The translations under genes were made by a program, and so were the position numbers. Below the pieces are notes generated by a model. The model was not told the origin of the DNA. It saw nothing but the letters and a program-made list of their open reading frames with translations, and did no database searches. A stretch of 64,000 bases of DNA from Xylogone sp. PMI_703 (Eukaryota > Ascomycota > Leotiomycetes): positions 2,294,001 through 2,358,000 of the forward strand of contig JAJTUQ010000006.1 of NCBI GenBank assembly GCA_021399445.1, in the 5' to 3' direction. Shown one piece after another: positions 9,361 through 20,511 of this stretch. How positions within the stretch are numbered: the first letter of the stretch is position 1; each line of letters opens with the position of its first letter.

Positions 9361-12236
9361 ATGTCTTCAAGTACAGGCAACGGTGATGCACGTCCAGTGA
9401 AGCTTTCACTACCACTGGTAATTCCAATCCGCCCGTATACGAGTCTGCCAGCTAACAAGCTTAGAAATATCAACAAGAGCTCTTCCAAGAGCTGCGCACT
9501 CAAGATGAGCTGGTCGTCCTTGCCCGTGGTCTCGGACTGCTCCGACTCGTGACAAACCTCCTCCATTCTTATGATGCCGCCGGAAATAACCTTATTTTGA
9601 TAGTTGGAGCAGACGAGAGGGAAAATGGCTGGATCGGAGAGGCTCTGGCAGAATATGCTGCCATTAGCAATTCGCCAGTTTGCAGAGGATTGACGCTTGT
9701 CAACACCGATAGCATGAGCGTAGCTACCAGAGCAAAACTTTACGAGATTGGAGGGATATTTAGTATTACTTCTCAAATTCTCATTGTGGATCTATTGGTG
9801 AAACTACTTAACCCAGAGGTCATCACCGGTATGATAGTGCTTCATGCAGATAGAGTGGTAGCTACATCACTGGAGGCTTTCATCTTACGCATCTATCGCC
9901 AGCACAATAAGAAGGGATTCCTCAAGGCATTCTCGGACAGCCCGGAACCTTTTGCTACAGGCTTTTCACCCCTTGCTACAATGATGAGGAACTTGTTCCT
10001 ACGACAGTCATCCCTGTGGCCACGATTTCAAGTACTTGTAGCTCAAGCACTCGAAGGAAAGAAGAAGGCGGAAGTAATAGAGCTCGAGGTTCAAATGTCT
10101 GAATCAATGCGTGACATTCAAAATGCGATCATGGAATGTGTCGAAGTTAGCATTTCTGAGCTGAAGAAGAGTAATATGGGACTGGATATGGAGGATTGGA
10201 ACGTCGACAGCGCGCTTCATAAACAGTTCGATATTGTAATTCGGAGGCAACTTGATCCAGTTTGGCACCGAACTACCTGGAAGACGAAGCGAATTGTCAA
10301 CGATTTGACCGTATTGAGAGGAATGCTCCATACTCTGCTCACTTACGATGCTGTTTCTTTCTTACGACACCTAGATACGATTTTGGCTGCACATTCCCCG
10401 CCTCCCGGCTCAACGAGACAGAATCAGTCACCGTGGTTATTTCTTGAAGCCTCACATACGATATTTGAGACAGCGAAGAGAAGAGTATACAGAGGAGGTC
10501 TAAAGGGCAATATGGGAGGCTCTATCGACGCATTAAAGCCTGTACTCGAGGAACAGCCAAAGTGGGCCATCTTGGCCGAAGTTATGGAGGAAATTGATCG
10601 TGATCTATACTTCAACCCCGTCGTACGGGATGATTCTAATGGAACGCTATTGATTATGTGCACGGATGAAGCCCAATGTCGCCAGCTACGAGAATATCTT
10701 TCAACTATGCATATACGCCCCAGGACTAGTGATGAGAACACAGACGAAGCTGAAGATGAAGAGCATACACCCTCGGCCGAATTTATGATGAGAAGGAAAC
10801 TCAGGAACTATCTGAACTGGAAAGGACAGTTTGCAAAAATCAGCTCTACGTTATTTGAAGAGAACCAGAACATGTTGAACGGTGCCACTCTGGCCAAAGG
10901 CACGGCAGCTAACAATTATAGAGGTAAACCGCCAGCAAACAAAAGGAGACGAGTAAGAGGCGGCGGTGCAACTGGTTCGATGCCTACACGAGCACCTAAT
11001 GGTAGTATTCAAGTTGGCGAGGACAAGCCATTGGAGGTTGCTAGCCTCCTATCTGAGATTCAACCAACAGAAAAAGAAACCCAGCAAAAGGAGGAGATTA
11101 CCTTCGATCCGCTTGATGATATGGATGGCTACTACCAGCTATATGATATGCAGGATTTAGTAGTTGTCCACTCATACGACGGCGACATGGATGACCACGT
11201 TCTGGAAGAAATCAAGCCACGCTATATTATAATGTATGAACCGGATGCCTCTTTCGTTCGGCGAGTTGAAGTCTACCGCTCTTCTCACAATGACCGTAAC
11301 GTCCGCGTCTACTTTCTCTACTATGGGAATTCTGTGGAAGAACAACGGTATCTTTCGTCAGTGCGGAGAGAAAAGGATTCTTTCACGAAGCTCATCAAGG
11401 AGAAGGCGAGCATGTCTATTGTCATGACAACCGATGCACATGGTATCGAAGACCCCCAAGAGGCTTTCCTTCGCACAGTAAATACTCGCATAGCTGGAGG
11501 GGGCCGTCTAGCTGCGACTGCAGAACCGCCGCGTGTAGTAGTTGATGTTCGAGAATTCCGTTCGTCTCTCCCTTCTTTACTCCACGGCCGATCAATGGTT
11601 GTCGTACCCTGCATGTTGACAGTAGGTGATTATATTCTCTCACCAAATATCTGTATAGAGCGGAAATCTATCCAGGATTTGATATCCTCCTTCAAAGATG
11701 GCAGATTATATACTCAAGCGGAGACCATGATGCAATACTATAAATCGCCCATGCTCCTCATAGAATTCGATCAGAACAAATCATTTACACTAGAACCTTT
11801 TGCTGACTTGTCGGGTTCTCTTGCCTCCATTTCACCAGCCAACGCATCGTCAGATCTCCAGTCAAAACTGGTTCTTCTGACCCTAGCATTTCCACGCCTC
11901 AAGATTATCTGGTCTTCCTCGCCGTATCAAACTGCTGAGATCTTTGAGTCTCTGAAAACCCAAGAGGCGGAACCAGATCCTGTTGCTGCTGTTCGTATAG
12001 GCTTGGAAGCCGGTGCGGAAGCGGGCGATCAAGCTTTCAATCGTGAGCCGCAAGATATGTTAAGAGTTGTACCAGGCGTCACAGGTAAGAATCTGAAGAA
12101 TTTGATTCTAGAAGCTGGAAGCTTGAGGGAGGTAGCGAATATGGAGGTAGAAGAGTTGGAACCTATCGTTGGAAAGGAAGCCGCAAGGAAGATTTGGGGC
12201 TTCTTCAATAAAATGGTTGGAGGTGAGGAGGAATAA
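9361..12236 (+). CDS. XPF/Rad1-type structure-specific endonuclease subunit
   Basis: Catalytic subunit of the XPF-ERCC1 (Rad1-Rad10) nuclease, which cuts 5' of lesions in nucleotide excision repair and also acts in crosslink repair and recombination. Exon 1 is 9361-9417 (19 codons), intron 9418-9464 (47 nt, branch GCTAAC), exon 2 9465-12236; 942 residues. The join gives LPLKYQQELFQELR and then DELVVLARGLGLLRLVTNLL, the conserved start of the helicase-like domain. The nuclease motif GDYILSPNICIERKSIQD is at about residues 740-757, with the ERK at 751-753. The C-terminal helix-hairpin-helix region (MLRVVPGVTGKNLKNL and EELEPIVGKEAARKIW) is intact. Basic and acidic linkers sit near residues 450-520. 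Homologues are Rad1 (budding yeast), Rad16 (fission yeast) and Mus38. Confidence 0.96.
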
Positions 12237-12620
12237 CTATACAGTTCAATGTCATATTTTCCAAACTTTATATCCAGTATAATCTACTTCCTTCCAAAAT
12301 CGTGGGTTGGGATATAAGGAACGGCTCATTTACAATGGCAATGCATTGATCTACGATCACTAGCAGTCAAATCTAAAAGAGAAAGAAAATAGGGTAATTA
12401 GAGTTGATTCATGCGATTATCCTCATGCAAAGAATAGACACTGTAATGCAGTAGTCTACTATGAAAGAAAAAAGTGGCTCATTAGAACTATGCCACGAGG
12501 GTATTGTGAAAGAAGAAAAAGTCATTCCAACCACCCATCACCAACCCCTGTCCCGCAACAAGTTCTCCTCCATGACAACTCAACCCCAACCCAAGACGAG
12601 CGCCGTCTGTCCAATGGATA
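12237..12620. other. Convergent intergenic region
   Basis: 384 bp between the 3' ends of XPF and the 67-residue gene. Nothing recognised. Confidence 0.4.
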
Positions 12621-12894
12621 CTAGACGGCACTCGTCGTCCCCACCGCTCTTCGCCGTCTCCTTCCAGCGTAGCCGCAGGTCAAGCAGCTGATGAGGATAT
12701 CGAAGAAGGTGACGATGGCGTCGATGATAGCTCGTAGAATTGCGCCAATGCCGTTAACGACGGCCATGAGGGCGGCGCCGATCGTCTGGAGAAGGCCACG
12801 GATCTGTTATATTTCGATTGTCAGTATTATCTTCTGGTGTGGTGGGTACTGAGAAGTGCGAATGCAGACTTACGCATGATACGACGGCTCCCAT
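12621..12894 (-). CDS. Small spliced hydrophobic protein, 67 residues
   Basis: Exon 1 is 7 codons (12894-12874, MGAVVSC), intron 12804-12873 (70 nt, GTAAGT...CAG), exon 2 12803-12621 ending in TAG. The product is a short N-terminus, about 40 hydrophobic or small residues (LLQTIGAALMAVVNGIGAIL, then AIIDAIVTFFDILISCLTC), and a basic tail GRRRRRAV. The layout suggests a one- or two-pass membrane protein. MGAVVSC begins with Met-Gly and has an early Cys, so N-myristoylation plus palmitoylation is possible (inference). I recall similar short hypothetical proteins in other Pezizomycotina, but know no function. The intron's perfect splice sites and the GC-rich exon 2 support a real gene. Its 5' flank carries two perfect TGACGTCA sites. 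Confidence 0.78.
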
Positions 12895-13271
12895 TTTGAA
12901 GTTGTATTTGCCTGGTTAGGGCTTGAGTGTAGATTGATTTTGAGGTATGAAAGTGACTTTTTGGTAACTTGGGAGCCGATGTCCCTTTTCGTCGATACAA
13001 CTGTGGTTGTTGTTGTATGGGATTGTCTTGAGGTGTGGAGTTGTATGGGTACATAGAAGAGAGAGGACAGGCTACAAATGAGAATGTTCACCTTTATATG
13101 TGACTATGAGCGCATTCACACCGTTCAAGCCCGAAAGTTGGAATGCCATACTAAGACAGGTAGCTCTTTCCATATTCTTCTAGCGATCGCACAAGGTATC
13201 CCAGAAGGGAAACCGTGCTGTCCTTGGACTCAGCGGATCGTCATCACTGGTGAAAGATTTACATCGTCAAC

Positions 13272-13279
13272 TGACGTCA
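13272..13279. promoter_or_regulatory. CRE/ATF palindrome TGACGTCA (proximal)
   Basis: A perfect 8-bp ATF/CREB-type bZIP site, about 380 bp upstream of the 67-residue gene's ATG. Fungal AtfA/Atf1-type regulators bind this sequence in stress and spore genes. Binding here is inference. Confidence 0.5.
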
Positions 13280-13534
13280 CGCCCTTTTTGCCCTTTGGTG
13301 TGCCGAGTCAGGCCGTTCTTCTGCAGCACAGGATGTCTGGGAAAGTCTAGATCGTGAGAGGGCTAATACGAAAGTAAACCTTCTGACAGCTTGTGCTCCT
13401 CAGAATCAAGATTTGGGTAACCCAATGTAACCCTATCCGTGCGACGACGTTGTTGTCCCATCCAATCATGCCAACAGCTTCGTCCGTTCCAGGATTGCGC
13501 CACAGGATTGACAGCGCTGTGGCTGGTGCTCACA

Positions 13535-13542
13535 TGACGTCA
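13535..13542. promoter_or_regulatory. CRE/ATF palindrome TGACGTCA (distal)
   Basis: Second perfect copy, 263 bp from the first and about 640 bp upstream of the 67-residue gene. Two copies within ~270 bp are unlikely by chance (one perfect 8-mer is expected per ~65 kb in random sequence). Confidence 0.5.
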
Positions 13543-13775
13543 TCAACATCAACATCAGCATTACGGTAATCTCATCTCGAGCTAGAGCAAGCTCGAAAAA
13601 GCTTGTCTTTCACTTTGTAGGCCATTTTTGGACTGAAAGTGACGGAAACTCCACAGATCGGAGTATACTCCGTATGCCCAGATAGAGTTCCCGTTGAGAT
13701 ACTGTAGTGGGTATCAACCTCCCCACTTCCAATTACTTTGTAAATCATCTCGAACTTGTACTCGTCTACTCAATT

Positions 13776-15129
13776 CTAGCTCTGCGGGAGCAAATCCAGG
13801 TGAATGATAGCTACGATATGAGTAAGTCTTTCTTGGTCACCCTCTGCGAGAAGGTCATCCCGATAGCTCCATAGAGCCTTTGATATCGCAGCAGCAGCAG
13901 GGCCCCGCAGATTCGGAACTGCAACTCTGAGAAGAAGGTGGAAGATAGTGGTGATATCGCCTCCAGCATACTGTAGGGCTTCGACAAGAAAATCGGTCGA
14001 GATCTGATGTGAAAGTCCCATTTGTGCCAAGAGAGCTATAACATGGATATTCCCAATTGAAATCGCGTTCTTCAGACCTAATAGAGCTATCTTTTATTGT
14101 GTTAGTGGATACGGCCAGTCAATGAATGGTAAGAAAGTAACCTACCTCCCCATGGATCGAATCTACATCGTCGACTTGTCCATTACTCTCCATAATCCAG
14201 TACAGGTATCGCACCATTTCTTCACTCCATGGCCCGAGAAGGAGGCTCTGAGGTATTTCCACGCCATCATCTAGTCTTGTGTGATAGTAAAAATCGGGAT
14301 CCAGAAGCGATGATTGGGTGAGCAGACGTTCTGGGCCGAGCTCCATAAATGACCTAAATCGTTCTTCAAAAAGCTGTGTGGCTCGAACTCCTCCCTTTTC
14401 AATAATGTGAGGCATGTCTTTCCACGAAGACGACGATAATCTTTCATACCACAATTCTTGAGCTCTCAATATCAGTGGAAGTATCGCCCAACGACAACCC
14501 AGCAGGTCAGACTTCAGCAAGTTAGCATCAACAGCGTTTGGTGATAGATGGCCAGTCGTCATTTCGTTACCTGGAATTTACTGTCGCCAGTACTCGGCTG
14601 TTCTTGGAACTTCTTCCCGAATAGCCCTTCATAAATCAGATCCCTCTCCTCTCGCTCCTCGTTCTCTCTATTGCGATGCTGGTAAACAAGACATATTTCC
14701 CAAGAGTCCCTGAAGGCTTCTGTGAGCAGCTCGATATATATCTTCTCACTGCTAAGTTTGCCTGCAAAGATGGGGCTGGCTCTTGGAAGGTTACAATTCT
14801 TGCAATGGAAAAATATCTGCTCAAGAAGCTCGACTGGGAGTTTTTCAAGATAGGACAGTTTATATCTTGACTTTAGGTCTTTGAGTGACCGCTTTTTCTG
14901 CTTCTTCAGAGCTTGAGCAGGACCTTGCTTATCTTGTGATGGCTGGCTAGATACTACTGCCTTGTATGGACGACCCCGAGGCCGATTCTATGATTCCCGT
15001 TACTACTTTACGTGGTGTTGTATAATAAAAAGTTCTTACCAGTGCCTTTCTAGCAGCGACCTCAGACTTCGTTGTTGGTCTCTTGTTCTTGCCCGGAATT
15101 TTGATCGGTGTCCAATCCTTAGGAATCAT
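13776..15129 (-). CDS. F-box protein with an AT-hook-like motif
   Basis: Probably a substrate-recognition subunit of an SCF ubiquitin ligase; the substrate is unknown. Exons: 15129-15040, 14987-14571, 14511-14146, 14090-13776; introns 52, 59 and 55 nt, all phase 0; 395 residues. Basic N-terminus, then PRGRPYK at ~33-39, which resembles an AT-hook core (RGRP). The F-box begins at YLEKLPVELLEQIFFHC (~76-92). The remainder is helical, with no WD40 or leucine-rich repeat that I can see: ACRWAILPLILRAQ-type helices (here GCRWAILPLILRAQELWYER) and a C-terminal part resembling short ankyrin-like helices (NIHVIALLAQMG, DITTIFHLLL). Each intron carries a clear branch site except the third, which is weaker. 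Leotiomycete genomes carry many such F-box proteins. Confidence 0.82.
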
Positions 15130-15546
15130 TGGTAGACATTGATTTAAATTTATGAAATTATGATCAGTTCAAAGGAATCAGCACAATAATTGACGACCGA
15201 AGGTGAGCCTTGAGGCGGTTTTCCAGCCTCGCCTTGACAGCCCTGTCACAGAGGGTCTACTTGCAGCACTTAAAGCCCCTTTCAGCCAATGAATGGATGG
15301 GTAAACTTCGGGGGTGTATGCACTATGCAAACCCCACTAGATTTTTAGGACACCCCGCGGTTCCACAAGATAGCAAGTTGCAGAGCTCTTACTTTCCAAT
15401 GAGGTAGGGTAAAGCTAGATATGGAGTATTATGCGGCTCTAATAATATGCCTATATCATTAAACATAACGATAAGTCGGAATTTATGTGTTTTCTCTGGA
15501 TTCACAAATACAAACGACATGACTGCAAAATTTGCAGGGCAAAAAT
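15130..15546. other. Intergenic region between the F-box and GNAT genes
   Basis: 417 bp, the 5' flank of the F-box gene and 3' flank of the GNAT gene. Nothing recognised. Confidence 0.4.
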
Positions 15547-16588
15547 CTAAACTATTTCCTTCCTCATCATGACGGAAGCAGAAGAAACTGTACCCCCATC
15601 GGGTAGAACACTGATATACTTATCAGGCACAGTTTTAAATACTTCATATCCCCGCCGTTCGTACCAGCTTTGATTAGAAATCTAGTAAATATCATTAGTA
15701 TGAGGCAAATATATGAGATGATAATTAATGATATTAAGCAACTTGAGCATGGTCGTGCTATCATGTGTAACAGGAGTAAATCGAGGAAGAGTAGGCTTGC
15801 GGAGAGAATTGCCGGGCAGAAGATATTAAAGACTAAGCATAGAAACAGAGTGAAGAGGAAGTAATCGATGCCATACCACTGGGGGCTTTAAACCTTGCCT
15901 CAAGAACCATTCGACAATATTATCACGTCCATTAGAATCAGCTATGGTATCAAGCGTCAGCACCTTTGCGCTCAATGGCGGATCTATGACCGCCTTTTCA
16001 ACCAGATCCATCGCTGCACGGCCCAATCCTAGACCTTGCAACGCGTTGGATACATAAAATGCCGAGATGTAGTATATGCCTTTAGACGCATCCGTTAGTT
16101 CGGGGTTGGTGCCATCGGTGCTTAGGGAGATGTGGCCAACAGGGAGGAAAGAAGTGTTACTTGGCGTTCGTGGTTTTCCGCCGAGTGAAGATGCGGTATC
16201 TAAAAGGGGAGTCGATTCCGCAGGATACGCCTTTGCGTGGGCTCCCAGGTGTGGTGTCATCGAGGGCTCATTTGATGGGAGGATCTATCTCATGTAGTTT
16301 ACTTTAGCAATGTACATTTGGGCTATGGAATATAGAGACGGGATAGGACCAAAGATATATAAGTCTGCATTTAATAGAATCACATACAATCCATTGAAGA
16401 GCCATGGACCCTTTTCTCTGCAGTTCCCGATAGGATTCTATGGAATCTTTACCCCACCCACAGACTACCCTTTGGTTGTAGAGCCTCTCGACATGTGCTG
16501 GTGAGTCTGGGTCCCATGGAAGAAGCTCTACTGCAGCATATCTTGAGACGTTTGCCGGCTTTGGGGAGGGTCTCTTTTCTGTCGCCAT
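15547..16588 (-). CDS. GNAT-family N-acetyltransferase
   Basis: Predicted acetyl-CoA-dependent N-acetyltransferase of unknown substrate. Exons: 16588-16388, 16284-15877, 15681-15547; introns 103 and 195 nt, all phase 0; 247 residues. The acetyl-CoA loop is ALQGLGLGRAAMD (the Q/R-x-x-G-x-G/A motif A), preceded by FLPVGHISL and GIYYISAFYVS. The third exon supplies SWYERRGYEVF, the C-terminal strand-helix that closes the GNAT fold, and ends MMRKEIV. The join across intron 2 gives LKPPVISNQSWYERRGYE, which is how these fungal proteins usually read. Intron 2 is longer than its neighbours and could hide an extra short exon, but the frame closes without one. Confidence 0.85.
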
Positions 16589-17154
16589 TCCTTCTGACTA
16601 CTTCATGAGTACGATTATCGTATTTACTCGTCCCCGGTCTGAGATAAAGAGTTCCCTCCCGTGAGCTAAACAACTAGCTAGTTTTCTAGAATTAAGGCTA
16701 AATAAATGACAAGGAAGAATTGCGAGTGTGGCCTATTTATGGATTGATTGTTGATATAAAGTCTATGTTTTATATGTTGCCATATTTCTGGCTTATTAAA
16801 TTAGCTCTATCTAAAGCAAGAGAAGCTAGAAGCATCTTGCAGAACCAACGGAGTAGCACAAGGCCAAGGCCCGTCGGTAAAACGGAGCTTTCGGCGCTCC
16901 TATCTAGAAAGAGCAAGTAATGCTATAAGGTTACCGACCAGCCAGCGCGACACGATGCTATTGGCAGATCTCGGCCGCGCGGAATTACGGCCTAACTTCA
17001 TCCAAGCCCTGCCAGAGGGCGGGCCTGAAGCATTAACAAATAATACTAAAGATGCTAACATTCAGAAGTTATACAAAGTATCTCCCAGTGTTCATAACCA
17101 TACGCTTCCAGTCTTTGCATAGTAGGTATCTTATCAACAAGGTATCACGATAAA
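16589..17154. other. Intergenic region between the GNAT and FHIP genes
   Basis: 566 bp, 5' of the GNAT gene and 3' of the FHIP gene. Strongly AT-rich in its first half. A 66-codon frame at 16720-16920 has no recognisable product. Confidence 0.4.
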
Positions 17155-20120
17155 CTAAACAAACTTGACCTCTCCCAAGAGACCCGCCCTCACCTGCACC
17201 AGAGCGGCCAGCTCTAAGAGAAACTCCTGTAATATAACGACATTGGTTAGAACGTGACTGACGCTGACTAACTTCTTCTCTGCCTCCGCCACCTCCTTTT
17301 CTTCCTTCGTCTCTTCGCTCGCTGGCGTAGGACCTGTCTCAGCTGCTTCCTGCGCGCTGTTGTCTGCACCATCTCCTGCTCCTGAAGGGGCTGGCACTTT
17401 ATCTTCAAGACTTGGGAATGGGATCGGTTTGTTATCGTTCTGAAGAGTGGGTATTCCTATTTTCCGTAACAGTATACTCTGATCAACTGCTACTAAGTTG
17501 GCTGCATGGTTAGCAGAAGTATCGTGTCCATCCAGTGAGCCAGCCACACTATGTTGAGAACTATTTGAGAAAGTCCGTGATGAATCTCGCACCGGTGATT
17601 CAAACCGGATGGGAAATTGTGGTGGTGAGAGAACACTACGACCGGAGGGCGTAACAAAGCCTTTGCGTGGCTGATCTTGGCTGTTTCTTCCTCGTGGAGT
17701 ATCGGAACGGGAAGGAGTTCCAGGGAATAAGCGTTGTGCAAGTGTATCGAACGTCCTTCTTGACGGTGAAACGGAACGTGAAGGTGATTCGACATTAGAG
17801 CGAGGGGTATGAGAAGGAAACATGCTTTGGACTCCTGACGACGCAGCTTGGAATGCTCCACGTCTATGTTGTAACAAGTCATCAAACTGTGGGATTGCTG
17901 CCCTATATGCGGCAACTTGATCCACTAGAGTTGCTAACTGTACCAGGAGTGGCGGGAGTGGCGTTTTGTTCAGAAGCAGTGGTCTCGCTGCCTTCTTCAG
18001 AGCCCATGCCTGGGCCTTCTCTTGCATCTCAACAGGATCATCAGGGCCCGCGATAAATTGATATGAATCTGCCTCTTCATCCTCTTCATAGACACATTTG
18101 GCAAGGTCAGGGAGTAACCAACCATCCACATGCATGTGCCCACAAGTTGCCAAATCGATAATGGTCGCGGTGAGGTTGGCGTTTGTCTCCACAGGGTTAG
18201 TGAAGAAGGTTTCAAGTATCCCAAGCAAAGCTTTTAGCATAGGGTCTTCGTCCCGGAGAGTATGTGCACGAACATCTCGAGGGGCTCCGGGTATGGTTGC
18301 TTGCGTGATAGGCAGTTTTGAGGCACCGCTAACCGCCTTTGGGATTAATAGGGAAATAGAGCATGAGTGGCTCTCAAGAGTTGTCATACCATCCCTGATA
18401 TAATTGTCATAAGCCTCCTCCACATCGTCAGTGGCAACACTGGATGCAAGATCAAGCAGATATTCCATCTCCTTCTCATGTGCACCGATCGGTCGTTGTG
18501 GTTCACTAGTAAGTATTTGTTGCGTCCGGAGCAAAGTAGATACGGCATATCTATGGTGCCGTTTTAAGATAGCTGAGACCAGTTGCAAAGTAGCAGATAT
18601 GGTTTGATGACTTGGAGACTGAAGGCTCACTATGATGAGATCGACAAGATTGAAGAGATCCGGTGTTGTAGACATCTCCATCCGAGACGCCATCATGCTA
18701 GCTAAATCCATGGACTTTCGTTTTCTAGCTGCACTTACAGACGCTTTTGCTGTCGAGGGTGTAGCAGGAGTCGTATCCGGAAGTGCCAAGAGATAATGTA
18801 ATATGAGATGTATCATGTCAGGATGGTCTAGGGACTCTAGAATCCGTCGAAGGTAGGTTAGCACCGCAACGGACGAGCCTCCATCAATATCTGACGACTC
18901 AAGGAGTGAAGGATATCTAAAATAGATCAGCTCTGTAATAGCTAAGATAGTGAGAAACATACAATAATTGTTGCAGAAAGATAACCTGAAAGTGATCTAG
19001 AAGTGTCTGCTTTACTTCAACTGATTTGCAATGATTGAGCACATCTTGCCAAAATACCAGGTGGGATAAGAATGTCTCCATATGGCCCTGAAATTCGTCT
19101 GACGTTGAGCTCACGATTTCCATTGTTGTGATGGGATGTGAATAATCGGATAGGGCAAGAATAGGTGGCAGCTCATCCGGTGGGAAATCAATGACGAGCT
19201 TCCGACTCAGTTGACTGTATAATGCGCCCAATCCAGTTGCCATCAATGTGGCAAGATCGCTTTCCACAATCCATTGTTCAAGAGCCACGGAGTTCGAAGC
19301 TGCCTCGATGATGTATAATAGTCCTGTCCTTGCGAAATCACCAATCCTTCCTTCTTCATGGATATAATCGATAAGGAGGTAGAATAATGGAAAGTCCTCT
19401 TTCTGGGTTTTCCCTGTAAACTTGTTGTGGGCATCATTCTCTTCTTCCTCGTCTTCATCTCTGGAATGTGCCGAAAACCAGGCAGGTAGAATGTCTGGAT
19501 CCAGTCTGATTTTGGTTGTGATATTGAAGGCCAACTCCACCACATCAGCTTCCGTCTCCTGACTTAACCGAATGCTATTCTGCCCCGTAATCCGAACCAA
19601 CAAACCCATCAAACTCTGAGCAAAGACATTGTTCTCCACAAACCCTTCTTCCTCATCGAGCAAGGCAGAAAACAAGGCAACGCCTTCTCGAATTATAGAT
19701 CTATTATATGATGTGGCTGCTATCTTGCTAATGGGGATGTATATCTGTTTCGAAGATGCAAAAACAATACATGGATGTGGAATCGGCCGTCTCGTTTCAT
19801 CGTTAATGATAGCTGTGAGTTCTTGAAGACTGGCTCTTAGGTTTTCGGCCGCCTCGGGATCTTTGGAGATATTTGGCGTATTGCGCCATGTTTGCTGTAG
19901 AAATGGTCATTATCACTATGCTAACATACGTTGATTGTGCCCACATACTAGAAGCTGATTATACTCCCGTTTGAAGCGTGCCAGACGCTTCTCCGGATTA
20001 TTGGCGTTAGCTTTGCTGCCGGACGAGGCTAGAGCCGTCCCTGCTACCAAACGTGCCCACTATTTGGTTGAGTCAGTGAAAAGACATGGTGAAGAGATTC
20101 AGAATGCATACAAAATCCAT
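17155..20120 (-). CDS. FHIP/RAI16-like protein (FTS-Hook-FHIP complex)
   Basis: FHIP proteins join Hook and FTS in a complex that links early endosomes and other cargo to dynein; in Aspergillus the homologue is FhipA. Exons: 20120-20112 (only ATG GAT TTT), 20059-19949, 19894-18963, 18916-17155; introns 52, 54 and 46 nt; 937 residues. The product begins MDFWARLVAG and has the typical blocks RFKREYNQLLQTWR, EEEGFVENNVFAQSLMGLLV, GGSSVAVLTYLRRILESL and a conserved C-terminus LLELAALVQVRAGLLGEVKFV. The N-terminal ~600 residues look like an alpha-solenoid. A Ser/Pro/Arg-rich disordered stretch (PSRSVSPSRRTF and neighbours) separates it from the C-terminal helix. The 9-base first coding exon would be missed by frame-based prediction. 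Confidence 0.92.
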
Positions 20121-20511
20121 TGCTTCTTGGAAGACATCTTTGTGTTATGAGGGTACTTGCATTAACTCGTGATGGGAATGACATGGGTCGCGACTGGATA
20201 GATTAGTCAGCAAGTTTAGGGATGCTAACTACCCCTGAAATGCGGTTAGACCTCGTAACGTTCTAGATCTAGAACTGTCAACTCGTATAGATCAAATTAA
20301 CGAAGCATATGTCACTAGTTCAAAGTGTGGGACAACTCATGGACAATTATCGCGATGGTATCAATTTAGCTATGGTGGTGTAGGTATCTGTATTTTTTCC
20401 CATTTGATCTCTAAGACATGTCTTACATGCAAGAGAGAGCTCTCCAAATTTGGTCAGACGGACCTTTTTCAGCATGATATTCTTCATATTTTCCTAGCGC
20501 TTTAACATTTA
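20121..20511. other. Intergenic region upstream of FHIP
   Basis: 391 bp between the FHIP start and the stop of the reductase gene, both on the minus strand. Nothing recognised. Confidence 0.4.

Larger units (their letters stand above)
12895..13775. promoter_or_regulatory. 5' region of the 67-residue gene
   Basis: 881 bp between the small gene's start and the 3' end of the F-box gene, both on the minus strand. It contains two TGACGTCA palindromes, listed separately. No coding frame with support. Confidence 0.4.

Noticed and set aside
9361..9552. 63-codon frame read straight through from the XPF start
   Set aside because: The frame is the real first exon plus intron; splicing at 9417/9465 restores the conserved XPF N-terminus.
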